Below the pieces are notes generated by a model. It did no database searches. It was given only the letters and a program-made list of their open reading frames with translations, and had not been told where the DNA came from. A stretch of 64,000 nt of DNA from CBDCGV01 sp965216955 (GTDB lineage: Bacteria; Bacteroidota; Bacteroidia; Chitinophagales; JADIYW01): positions 186,001-250,000 of the forward strand of contig CBDCGV010000011.1 in the NCBI GenBank assembly GCA_965216955.1. The letters run 5' to 3'. Below, in pieces: positions 8,199 to 16,835 of the stretch (positions are counted from its first letter, which is position 1; the number at the start of each line of letters is the position of its first letter). The translations under genes and the position numbers were made by a program.

Positions 8199-9050
8199 TT
8201 ACTCGTTAGACACTTTTTCTTTCGTTGATTTGTCCTTTTTCTTTCCCACAAATGAATCCATAGAACTATAAACTCCTAGTTTCCCAGCAAAAAAATCAAA
8301 GATTTTGGGAGGCAAAATTCCTCTCAAAGCAGGAACAAAATTTACCATATCTGGTGCCATAACAATCTCTTTATCTTTTTGTATGGCATCAATAATTTTA
8401 TCAACGATCTCTTGAGGCTTCAACAGTGGGAAAAGCAGTGGTGCCTTAACACCTTTAAACATCCCCGTATCAATATAACTTGGACAAATCGTTGTTACTT
8501 TAATTTCTGGATAATAGTCATCCATCTCTAAGCGTAAAGATTCTGACCACCCTAAAACTGCCCATTTACTAGATGCATAAACCGACATATTAGGATTTCC
8601 AATCAAAGAAGAAGCAGAGGCAATATTTACGATATGTCCTTTATTCAACCTTATCATATCTGGAAGAAAGACTCTTGTAACATGCATTACTCCAAGCACA
8701 TTAATATCAAAAGTTCTTTGAATATCTTCTGTTGTATGTTCTCCAAATAATTTTTTTCCCGTAACAATACCCGCATTATTGATTAAAATATCAATTGGTC
8801 CGTTATCCAATATAGTCTTGGTAGCAATTTGTTCAATTTGATTTACATCTGAAACATCTACAACATATCCATTAACATCATGCGCCTTTGTTCGTTTTAA
8901 ATCTTTAACCGCAGTTGCTAGTCCTTCTTTGTTTATATCCCAAATAATTAAGTTAGAAGCTCCTAAAGCAAGACTTTGCTCTCCCATCAGCCTGCCAATC
9001 CCACTTGCCCCACCAGTTATTAAAACTGTTTTATTTTTAAAAGATGACAT
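8199..9050 (-). CDS. Short-chain dehydrogenase/reductase
   Basis: A 283-residue classical SDR. The cofactor loop TGGASGIG lies at residues 12-19, NNAG at 91-94, the catalytic Ser region NIASASS at about 142-148, and YxxxK with Y158 and K162. The first strand ends in an acidic residue (IIWDIN), which suggests NAD(H) rather than NADP(H). The C-terminal region is longer than minimal and has IVDKIIDAIQKDKE, as in SDRs acting on long-chain or retinol-like substrates; the substrate is unknown. Upstream of the ATL gene on the same strand. Confidence 0.85.
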   Translation of the reverse strand: MSSFKNKTVLITGGASGIGRLMGEQSLALGASNLIIWDINKEGLATAVKDLKRTKAHDVNGYVVDVSDVNQIEQIATKTILDNGPIDILINNAGIVTGKKLFGEHTTEDIQRTFDINVLGVMHVTRVFLPDMIRLNKGHIVNIASASSLIGNPNMSVYASSKWAVLGWSESLRLEMDDYYPEIKVTTICPSYIDTGMFKGVKAPLLFPLLKPQEIVDKIIDAIQKDKEIVMAPDMVNFVPALRGILPPKIFDFFAGKLGVYSSMDSFVGKKKDKSTKEKVSNE

Positions 9051-9121
9051 ATTCTCTTATTTATTAGTATATAATAATACCACTTAGATTAGGAGAATCC
9101 AAATAAAAAACCATCTGAAAA

Positions 9122-10318
9122 CTAAGCCTTTAAAGCTCTATCGACTTCTATAAATACTCTTTCCCATGTCAGGTTTTTAAAGGCAAATTGTCGTGATTTT
9201 TTACTTAAGGTGTTCCAATGATCTTCGTTACCCATTAGTACAACAAGTTTATCTGTCAAAACATCAAGGTTGTCTTCAATTATCATCTCCTCGCCATTTT
9301 TTAAACCCAAACCCTCCGCACCAACAGACGTTGTTACAGTAGGTATGCCTCTATACATTGAATTGATTACTTTAACTTTAATACCACTCCCAAATCTCAA
9401 TGGACATAGAAAAACGCGACATTTTTTGAAATAAGGTTCCAAATCTTCCACAAAGCCTGTAAGCTCAATATTGGTGTATTGCTCCGCCAACATTTTTATT
9501 CTAGCATCAGGATTTTTTCCTATGATGTAAAATTTTACATCAGAAATTTTATTTGATAAGCGTTCCCATTGATTTTCAATAAACCACAAAAGCCCATCCA
9601 CATTCGCTTCCCAAGTTAAAGTACCAACGAAAAGGAAAGCATTTTCGGTTGTTTCATAAACTAAATCTGGATGCTCTAATAAAGACTCATCTCCAAGATG
9701 ATAAGTCACAAAAAACTTTTTTTGCTGTGCGCCAATAGCTATCAATTCCTCTATATCATTTGGAGCGGCCAAAACAGCATGTGACGTATTACAGATTTTA
9801 CGCTCATACTTTTTGATTAAAAAGGACTGGTTTTTCAATGCTATCTTTTTTGCAGGATTTTTTTCAAGTCTAGCGAATCGCTCCCACATTAAATATTCAC
9901 AATTGTGCTCATGTAGGACAATTCTTCCTTTATATGTTTTGGAGACATATTGAAAAACCTCATAATGATCTACAAAAACAATATCAAAGTCGTTTATAAT
10001 GCTATTGATATGCTTTTTAAAAGTGCTTGATTTGTTTCTATATAAATTTAAGGCAATGCCTTGCAAGTTACTTTTTATGAAATTTAACGCATTTCTTGGA
10101 ACGTCAATTTTCTCTGTATAAAGACCACTTAATGCAATTTTCGACTGCATTTCTTCTAAGCTAGAATCATCCTCATTTTTTAAGAAACATGCCAGATACG
10201 TTTCATACTTAGATGACAAATACTCCAACAGCTTCCAACTTTTTATAACGCCTCCACTTATTGGCGGATAAGGAAGTTGTGGTGTCAGGAACAATATTTT
10301 CTTCTTTATTTCAACCAA
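9122..10318 (-). CDS. Glycosyltransferase family 4-like
   Basis: A 398-residue GT-B glycosyltransferase. The N-domain begins KILFLTPQLPYPPISGG; the C-domain has AFLFVGTLTWEANVDG, IELTGFVEDLEPYF, and the donor-binding segment PLRFGSGIKVKVINSMYRG followed by PTVTTSVGAEGL. It probably adds one sugar on the cytoplasmic face of the membrane; donor unknown. The start is a TTG at 10318, inside the end of the sulfotransferase gene (13-bp overlap); no ATG lies near the conserved N-terminus. Last gene of the wzy-like/GH/sulfotransferase/GT operon. Confidence 0.85.
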   Translation of the reverse strand: MVEIKKKILFLTPQLPYPPISGGVIKSWKLLEYLSSKYETYLACFLKNEDDSSLEEMQSKIALSGLYTEKIDVPRNALNFIKSNLQGIALNLYRNKSSTFKKHINSIINDFDIVFVDHYEVFQYVSKTYKGRIVLHEHNCEYLMWERFARLEKNPAKKIALKNQSFLIKKYERKICNTSHAVLAAPNDIEELIAIGAQQKKFFVTYHLGDESLLEHPDLVYETTENAFLFVGTLTWEANVDGLLWFIENQWERLSNKISDVKFYIIGKNPDARIKMLAEQYTNIELTGFVEDLEPYFKKCRVFLCPLRFGSGIKVKVINSMYRGIPTVTTSVGAEGLGLKNGEEMIIEDNLDVLTDKLVVLMGNEDHWNTLSKKSRQFAFKNLTWERVFIEVDRALKA

Positions 10319-11250
10319 TGAGACAAGTCTTTATTTAATAAATTAGAAAGCTCTAATACATCTTCTTTATAATATTCAATTAACCATGCTCTTTCTTTTG
10401 GCGTAATAACAGGCATCTCTTTTTGAGAATAAAAGTAGCGCTTAAAAGTTGTTCGCATAGACCTGGGTAAATTTCGTTTTGCCCAACTTATGATACCAAA
10501 TTGGTTTATAAAGTAATTTAGCTTCCCAAATCTGGGGCTCCCCCCCTCATTATATTTTGTTTTTGTATCAACATTGATAGTTGAATCTATTTCTAAAAAT
10601 TCAAAAAGCAACTTTACTGTCCTACCTGCATCCTTTTTGTAATCATCATAAAAAAAGATTTTTACTTGTTTACGATCAAAGATTTCAAGATATCGTTTTA
10701 CTTGCTGATAATATTTCCCAATAAATAAGTATTGATGATTAGCTCCCCAGCCTTTATTTTCAACTTTATCATCCTCTTGAATCTCATTGAGAAAATCCTT
10801 GTTTAAAATCTTGCCCTGCTTTAAATTCATGATGTACTGAGAAAATGCTCTTTCAATAGGATTTCGAAGCATCATAATAATCTTTGCATTAGGATACTTC
10901 TGTTTTATTTCCCTTGAGGCGGATGGATATAACAAATAGGAGTTACTTGCCTCCCCAATAGCCTTTTGATCAGTAACATTTCTAAACAGCTTCAAATAAT
11001 CCTCTTCATTTTCAACATGTGCAATATGAATATTTTGCTCCATGTTTGAATTTAAAAAGGTTTTTAAGTTAACATTTACATCGTGTTTATAATCTTTGCT
11101 AAACTTACGGCTATCAATGTCTTCACAAGAAAAATAATTAACCTCTTTGATCGGACTCATAAACACATCAGGATGCTGACTTAAGTAATGATACAAAGAA
11201 GTGGTTCCTCCTTTTACTACGCCAACTATAAAAAAATTTGGATGTGCCAT
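10306..11250 (-). CDS. PAPS-dependent sulfotransferase (Sulfotransfer_1 type)
   Basis: A 314-residue cytosolic sulfotransferase. The 5'-phosphosulfate loop is GVVKGGTTSLYHYL (K13 to S18). The 3'-phosphate site is MMLRNPIERAFSQYI near 130-145. The C-terminal part has KYNEGGSPR. It transfers sulfate from PAPS to a hydroxyl, here most likely on a sugar or lipid-linked glycan given the neighbours. Its ATG overlaps the previous stop by one base (TAATG), and it overlaps the following glycosyltransferase by 13 bp, so it is translationally coupled on both sides. Confidence 0.88.
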   Translation of the reverse strand: MAHPNFFIVGVVKGGTTSLYHYLSQHPDVFMSPIKEVNYFSCEDIDSRKFSKDYKHDVNVNLKTFLNSNMEQNIHIAHVENEEDYLKLFRNVTDQKAIGEASNSYLLYPSASREIKQKYPNAKIIMMLRNPIERAFSQYIMNLKQGKILNKDFLNEIQEDDKVENKGWGANHQYLFIGKYYQQVKRYLEIFDRKQVKIFFYDDYKKDAGRTVKLLFEFLEIDSTINVDTKTKYNEGGSPRFGKLNYFINQFGIISWAKRNLPRSMRTTFKRYFYSQKEMPVITPKERAWLIEYYKEDVLELSNLLNKDLSHWLK

Positions 11251-12827
11251 TACTTTAAATCGTACTTCAAATATCCGAAACTAAAAGGGGGTATTTCAAG
11301 TGAATCTATTTTTTTTTCTTTATACTGACATTCGCTATAATAGGTCGGATGAAAATTTGATATCGCCCCTAAACCAGCAGAGGCATAAAGGCTATTCCCA
11401 GTAATTTCTGTTGCTGCAACATGCTCCACCTCTTGATTAACCATATTGAGCAAAAAGCTATTTGATGTCTTGTTTATAAAGTACGTATAGAAAGCATTTG
11501 TTTTAGTATTTACGAAAGTCATTGTAACAATATCAGATTCATCTAAATTATTAGGATAGGATAGATTTGATTTTACAAACCGATAATTATCTTCTAAAAA
11601 TTTTCCAATGAAACGCATTGCATAATAAGGTGTTGAAGCAGTTATCTCTTCATTATCATTAAAATTGAACATTTTTTTTCTATTCTTATAGATAACGCCC
11701 ATAACTGGCCCCTGAGAAATATAATTATGCAATAAACTAAACTCAAAGGCATTATTGTTCGTTATGTTTAACTCAATCATACTCAATAAAACTTCAGAAA
11801 TAAACTGTCCATGCAGTATTGAATTTGTAATATGCTTTTGCGGCTTGCCCACATTCCATTCTGTAAACCAAATTTTAACATCTTCCCCAAAGAACCCTTG
11901 ATAAAGATCCATCTTTTTATAAAGTTGCCGATACTTAATGGGGCTCAGTAAATTTTTATAACAATTGTAAATTTTAGGAATATCGTTTTTATCGAGCTTA
12001 GTACATTGATTTTCTCCCCCCTCTTTACCAAAATAAATATGTGCAACAATTGCATCATAAAAATCTTGCTTAGCAAGCTCAGTATTCCATTGTATAAAAT
12101 TATTATTGGGTGTTCCTTCTGGATTTCTCCACTCAATAACATTGCCGGCTACCGCCGCTAGAGGTAATTCTGGCCAAAACTTTTTTATTTCTTCACTAAA
12201 TGCCTTACATCGTTTTATATAATCGTGTACATCAGGGATGTGTTTTCTATACGCTCTAAAATATAATTCATTCCCCAACTCTACACCCACTACTTCTAAT
12301 CCTGCAGCTTTAAGTTGTTTTATCATTTTCACAGTTTCTTCAGGAGTTCCATAAAGTAAATTAGCTACCGCCAGCACTTTAACTTCTTCATGTGAATTTT
12401 TGCAAGCCCTAATAAAATTTTGAATGTAATTCTCTGATTCCTTCTTTTGCCATCCATACAGCATCGCCATTGCCTTCAGTTCGATGGCCTCATTGTATTT
12501 AAACCCATAACCTGTTCCTTCAGGATGATAATAAGAAGCTACTGTTCCACCTGGAAATCTAAGCACGGTTGGCTTTAGTTCTTTTGTAAGCTTAACTACT
12601 TCAGGATGAGATTCTAGTTTATCTTTAAATGCAAAAGCAGTATTAAATCCAATGATATTTTTATTAGTCTCAAAAGTTTGACGAAGATCTAAATGATAAT
12701 CCAGTTCAATTAACGTATTTTTTTTCTCAACTTGATGATCTTCTCCTTTGGAAATATTACTTTTTGTAGTTGAAGTACATGAGATAAAAAGAATTAAAAA
12801 GAAAAAACAAGGTTTCAAACTCATCAT
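11250..12827 (-). CDS. Glycoside-hydrolase-like lipoprotein, probably clan GH-A
   Basis: A 525-residue protein with a lipoprotein signal peptide (FFFLILFISC, lipidated C17). The rest looks like a TIM-barrel hydrolase: VLRFPGGTVASYYHPEG at about 88-103 resembles GH51/GH39/GH79 enzymes. GNE at 185-187 gives E187 as likely acid/base, and WFTEWN gives E323 as likely nucleophile. Both sit after predicted strands, as in clan GH-A. The substrate is not recognisable; the exact GH family is open. It lies between the polymerase and a sulfotransferase with overlapping codons on both sides, so it probably trims or edits the same glycan at the cell envelope. Confidence 0.75.
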   Translation of the reverse strand: MMSLKPCFFFLILFISCTSTTKSNISKGEDHQVEKKNTLIELDYHLDLRQTFETNKNIIGFNTAFAFKDKLESHPEVVKLTKELKPTVLRFPGGTVASYYHPEGTGYGFKYNEAIELKAMAMLYGWQKKESENYIQNFIRACKNSHEEVKVLAVANLLYGTPEETVKMIKQLKAAGLEVVGVELGNELYFRAYRKHIPDVHDYIKRCKAFSEEIKKFWPELPLAAVAGNVIEWRNPEGTPNNNFIQWNTELAKQDFYDAIVAHIYFGKEGGENQCTKLDKNDIPKIYNCYKNLLSPIKYRQLYKKMDLYQGFFGEDVKIWFTEWNVGKPQKHITNSILHGQFISEVLLSMIELNITNNNAFEFSLLHNYISQGPVMGVIYKNRKKMFNFNDNEEITASTPYYAMRFIGKFLEDNYRFVKSNLSYPNNLDESDIVTMTFVNTKTNAFYTYFINKTSNSFLLNMVNQEVEHVAATEITGNSLYASAGLGAISNFHPTYYSECQYKEKKIDSLEIPPFSFGYLKYDLK

Positions 12828-14041
12828 TTTTCATGCATTTTATTCCTTAATTTAAGCCGCTCTTCCTTTTCAAACAGTGTATAAAGATGCAATACGACCA
12901 TAAAAATCATAAGGTTCCCCGTAGACCAAATAAAGCCTCCATCAAAAAAAGATGCAATAAACTGTGCAACAATTATAGTTATGGTTACCTTATAATACAA
13001 TTCATTCTTTAGCAATTTAACTTTACGAGTTAACCAAAAGGCATATACAAAGATCAAATAGAATAAGGAGGTTCCCACAATACCATATGCCCATAAGGCA
13101 CCAACAATGCCAATATCAGTTAGATAAACATGGCTAAAGTATTGATCGTATATATCTCTTGAAAGTTTTCCAATGCCAAAAATTATACTTCCGGGATTTT
13201 TTTGCCAATAATTTATTACCGTTCCAATTTGAACGATTCTTGAGTCTGCTGATCTATCACCTGTATCTATCCCTAACAATGCTTTTGCAAAGCTTAGCAT
13301 CATATCTTGTAACATGCCTAAATAGCTTGGCTGAACCAGATAAACAATGCCAAACAAAACAGCACAAACCAATAAAAGGGAGAACATTCTTTTTACCGCT
13401 TCAAAAAATTTCAAATTGGTTAAAAGCGCAAAAAGCATTGCTAAAGAAACACTGAAAATAGTAATCCTACTTTTTGCAATAAATAAAATATATCCAAAAA
13501 AAGCGGCCCAGCCAATAGCTCCACCAACACTCCTCTTTCTAATAAAGATCACAAAGTAATAGATCAACCCTATTTCTATGTAAGTCGTAGAAAATCTAAA
13601 AACATAACCTCCTTTTAATGGATTATACCCTACCAAACCACTTGATAAGAAAATTGCAGGATTAATAAGATTAACTAAAACCAGATAAACCAGTAAAAAA
13701 AGCCAAACGAAACATTGGATGACTATAAAGTACTGTTTCACAGACATCCGCCTACTCCTTAGCGCAAACTCAACACCAAAGACCACCAATAATGTAGCGT
13801 TCTTTTTAACAGACGTAATAAGTCCTTTAAATACCGATTGGTCAAAGGAATTATTAGCAGTTATTGCAGAATAAATAGGTAAAAAAATTAGTATAAAAAT
13901 GGTTATTAGATCAATTTTAGACAATTTTTGCTTGACAAGAATACGATCTACTAAATAACCTATACTCAAAGCAACAAAATAAGCTGCTACGAGCCCCGTA
14001 ATACCAAGAAATGAATATGCAACTATTCGAAGAGGTTCCAT
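12824..14041 (-). CDS. O-antigen/exopolysaccharide polymerase-like membrane protein (Wzy type)
   Basis: A 405-residue integral membrane protein with roughly ten hydrophobic helices. A large hydrophilic loop at about 255-310 contains GDRSADSRIVQIG and NPGSIIFGIGKLS; this is the layout of Wzy polymerases and O-antigen ligases. Sequence of this class diverges strongly, so the call rests on topology, loop composition and neighbours. A Wzy would join lipid-linked repeat units on the periplasmic face. First gene of the operon; its stop overlaps the next start as ATGA. Confidence 0.75.
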   Translation of the reverse strand: MEPLRIVAYSFLGITGLVAAYFVALSIGYLVDRILVKQKLSKIDLITIFILIFLPIYSAITANNSFDQSVFKGLITSVKKNATLLVVFGVEFALRSRRMSVKQYFIVIQCFVWLFLLVYLVLVNLINPAIFLSSGLVGYNPLKGGYVFRFSTTYIEIGLIYYFVIFIRKRSVGGAIGWAAFFGYILFIAKSRITIFSVSLAMLFALLTNLKFFEAVKRMFSLLLVCAVLFGIVYLVQPSYLGMLQDMMLSFAKALLGIDTGDRSADSRIVQIGTVINYWQKNPGSIIFGIGKLSRDIYDQYFSHVYLTDIGIVGALWAYGIVGTSLFYLIFVYAFWLTRKVKLLKNELYYKVTITIIVAQFIASFFDGGFIWSTGNLMIFMVVLHLYTLFEKEERLKLRNKMHEK

Positions 14042-14155
14042 TAGAAACAGCTCTGAGCCTTATAATATTTATTATTGTTTAATTTTAAGCCGGTTGAAGA
14101 TAAGCTAAATTATCATTATTGATAGAAATAGCCTTCAATTGGTTGCAAGTAATAT

Positions 14156-15136
14156 ATGAAATTTGACAAGTCACCTTTATTTATTCTTGGTATTCAACGA
14201 TCAGGAACCACCTTAGTTAGCAGAATGCTTGGCACAAGCGATGAAATTGCTTTGTTCCCAAGAGAAACTCATATTTTTCCACTTTTTTGGAATAGAGCAA
14301 AATATCTAAGTAGTTTAGAAAAAGAAGCATTAAAAACTTTTTTACTAAAAACCTTTCCAAAAGTAAATAATGGTTGGACTGACGAGCAAGCTTTCGAACA
14401 ATTAAGAGCTGTTCTGGATTATATTACTACCTCAAATAATGATTTGTCAAGTGCAGAAAAATTGCTTCAACATATTTTAAGCTTTTGGCAATCCAAGAAT
14501 GAAGGGAAAATCATTGGGGAGAAAACTCCGGCGCATATTTACTATATCAAACAAATAAAACGAACGTTTCCAACAGCAAAGTTCATTTTAATGATTAGAG
14601 ACCCAAGGGCCTGTGCGTTATCTGAAAAAATGAAGCTTTTAAACAATGAAAGAATTAATAAGTCATTCAACCTACTGAACTTTATGGTTCGATGGGCTTC
14701 CTCTTCTCAATTAATTAGCTACTATCAAAAAACCTTAACAAGGGATGTTCATGTAATTAGATATGAAGACTTAATAACTGATCCTTCATTTCAACTTATA
14801 AAGCTCTGTCAGTTCTTAGATATTGACTTTTCAGAAAAGATGCTCAATGTTGGAGTTATCAATAGCAGTTTTCAGGATAAAAAGCAAAAAGATAAAAAGT
14901 TTAATGCAACAAATATTGATCGCTGGAAAGAAAAATTACCTAAGCATGAAATTCTAAAAATAGAAAATTGCCTCCATCCTTTAATGCAAAAATGGAACTA
15001 CAATGTTGCTTTTTCTCAAAAGACAACTAGCCATATTAAAGAAAAGCTTATTGTACGAACAGCAGCGAAAGCAAGTCTTGTAAATTCTGCTAAATTTCAT
15101 CACATGAATAGGTCACAGAAATATAAGTTCTTTTAG
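14156..15136 (+). CDS. Sulfotransferase family protein
   Basis: A 326-residue PAPS sulfotransferase, different in type from the one at 10306. The 5'-phosphosulfate loop is LGIQRSGTTLVSRML (R15 to T19). Other motifs are GEKTPAHIYY at 121-130 and the 3'-phosphate site LMIRDPRACALSEKM (R148, S156). Similar proteins modify glycans or tyrosines; the surrounding glycan genes favour a carbohydrate target. It is transcribed alone, divergent from the polymerase gene, and its stop overlaps the stop of the gene at 15133 by 4 bp tail to tail. Confidence 0.85.
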   Translation: MKFDKSPLFILGIQRSGTTLVSRMLGTSDEIALFPRETHIFPLFWNRAKYLSSLEKEALKTFLLKTFPKVNNGWTDEQAFEQLRAVLDYITTSNNDLSSAEKLLQHILSFWQSKNEGKIIGEKTPAHIYYIKQIKRTFPTAKFILMIRDPRACALSEKMKLLNNERINKSFNLLNFMVRWASSSQLISYYQKTLTRDVHVIRYEDLITDPSFQLIKLCQFLDIDFSEKMLNVGVINSSFQDKKQKDKKFNATNIDRWKEKLPKHEILKIENCLHPLMQKWNYNVAFSQKTTSHIKEKLIVRTAAKASLVNSAKFHHMNRSQKYKFF

Positions 15137-16833
15137 TATTTCTTAGAATAAGGCACTATTTCTGATGGAATTTTATCTTTTACTTGCTGGTAAAACGACT
15201 CCTCAAAAAGTAGATATTCTTTTATGCCCGCGCTCAATTCGACCCTATAAAAACCAAAATTTTGGGGTGCCTCTATAAACTCTAACCAAGATGGATCATT
15301 TGCATACCATGGATTCTTAAATAAAGACGTTGTACAATAAATAACTTCGGGCTGCTTTTCTTTAATGAAAGAAATAAAATCTACGTCTCTTTTTATTAAA
15401 GGTCGTATCCACTTATAGTTTTTTCCCAATATAAAATTGAAATTCCCTTCATTCCCTAGTATCTCAAAATCCTCTTTAATATCTAATGATTTAAAAAGTG
15501 AAAAGACCATTTGATTGTTTAATACCTTTTCTTCTTTTCTTAAGGGAAAATATTCATAATCTCCTGCTTTAGGAAAAGCGATAATCAGCATTGGAGCAAG
15601 AAATATTAATGAAAGCAAAGAAATTTTAGAATAGTTTTCATTATTAACTCTTGGAGATAGAACAAATAAAATCGCTACTATAAAAAACGGTAAATGGATG
15701 ATCAAATAATGATCTCTTGGATACACCAAAATAGCAGATATAATTGAAGGAATACTAAAAATAAACAGTGCTATTAAGAGTATGGGGTCCTTTAATTCAC
15801 GTGTCAGTTTAGGAGGAATAAACCGTCTTACCAATAACATCATGATAAAAATAAGGGATATAATAATTGCTAAGAGATTAATGTTTTTGCCTGAATTATT
15901 ATACAACCAAAAGGTTTCCTTCAAATTGATTAATGAGGACTTAAAAAAATTAGAAATATTAGACAATATATGCTTTTTAAACATCGCTGGATTTGACTTC
16001 ACTACTTCAGACAGAGATGATACTTCCCCAAAATGCTCAGATAAAATCTTGTCATAACCAAGCCATAAATACTGATCTATTCCTTCCCACTGACTATAAT
16101 TATATGCAAAGTGCTCTCCAAACGCTATTAAGCTTCTACTTTCTCCATGCAACTTTATGCCTAGCGGGAACCTCCAAAAAACATGTAGCAAAACAATAAA
16201 GGCTATTGCGACAGTAGCCATCTTTACTTCAAAAAAAGAAGGTTTTCTTTTTGCAACAAAGGCTAGTCCAAGTGCTATTGGCAAAGCGCATATCGCCGAT
16301 AGATAAAATTCTGGTCGTGCATAAGACAATAAAACGGCCGTAAATACTAGTACAACAGCTCTCAAATAATGACTTTTCACTAACTTGATAAGCACCAATG
16401 CTAAGAAAATAACCAATAGTGAAAAGTGAGACACTTTTGGATAAGTAGGCAAATTAATAGTTGCCGCCATAAAAAAGGAACTTGACAAAGTACTAATAAA
16501 AGGCCCAAACCCAAAAACTGCCAACACCAAATAAAAGGCCAAAAAAGGTACGATAGATATTAGCTTGAAATTAGCGTAAAAGAGCTTGAAGAGATCTTGC
16601 TCAATAAAATACCCCAATTGGTACCACATGCAATATAAGGGGCCCCATTTAGTAGGCATCTTTTTTAGGAAATTAGACCCCCTAACCATATAATTGGTTT
16701 CATCTAAAATGAAAAAATCCATTACATATTGTAATCCATAGGTTAATTTAAGGCCACATACCAATACAATAAGAAACCCCAATAAATGCCCCCAATTAAA
16801 ACGCTTACCTTGTATGTTTAATTTGCTACACAT
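15133..16833 (-). CDS. GT-C-like integral membrane glycosyltransferase, paralogue 1
   Basis: A 566-residue protein with about ten to twelve membrane helices. After the first helix comes a loop with the acidic pair D44-E45 (FFILDETNYM), the place of the catalytic DE/DD motif in GT-C enzymes such as ArnT/PMT types. The C-terminal ~150 residues are soluble. GT-C enzymes use lipid-phosphate sugars at the periplasmic face. ATG 16833 begins 2 bp after the previous stop (TGAGTATG); an ATG at 16863 would overlap by 28 bp. Clearly homologous to the upstream gene in order of motifs (WGPLYCMWY against WGPTYSLWY). GT-C function is inference. Confidence 0.68.
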   Translation of the reverse strand: MCSKLNIQGKRFNWGHLLGFLIVLVCGLKLTYGLQYVMDFFILDETNYMVRGSNFLKKMPTKWGPLYCMWYQLGYFIEQDLFKLFYANFKLISIVPFLAFYLVLAVFGFGPFISTLSSSFFMAATINLPTYPKVSHFSLLVIFLALVLIKLVKSHYLRAVVLVFTAVLLSYARPEFYLSAICALPIALGLAFVAKRKPSFFEVKMATVAIAFIVLLHVFWRFPLGIKLHGESRSLIAFGEHFAYNYSQWEGIDQYLWLGYDKILSEHFGEVSSLSEVVKSNPAMFKKHILSNISNFFKSSLINLKETFWLYNNSGKNINLLAIIISLIFIMMLLVRRFIPPKLTRELKDPILLIALFIFSIPSIISAILVYPRDHYLIIHLPFFIVAILFVLSPRVNNENYSKISLLSLIFLAPMLIIAFPKAGDYEYFPLRKEEKVLNNQMVFSLFKSLDIKEDFEILGNEGNFNFILGKNYKWIRPLIKRDVDFISFIKEKQPEVIYCTTSLFKNPWYANDPSWLEFIEAPQNFGFYRVELSAGIKEYLLFEESFYQQVKDKIPSEIVPYSKKY

Positions 16834-16835
16834 AC

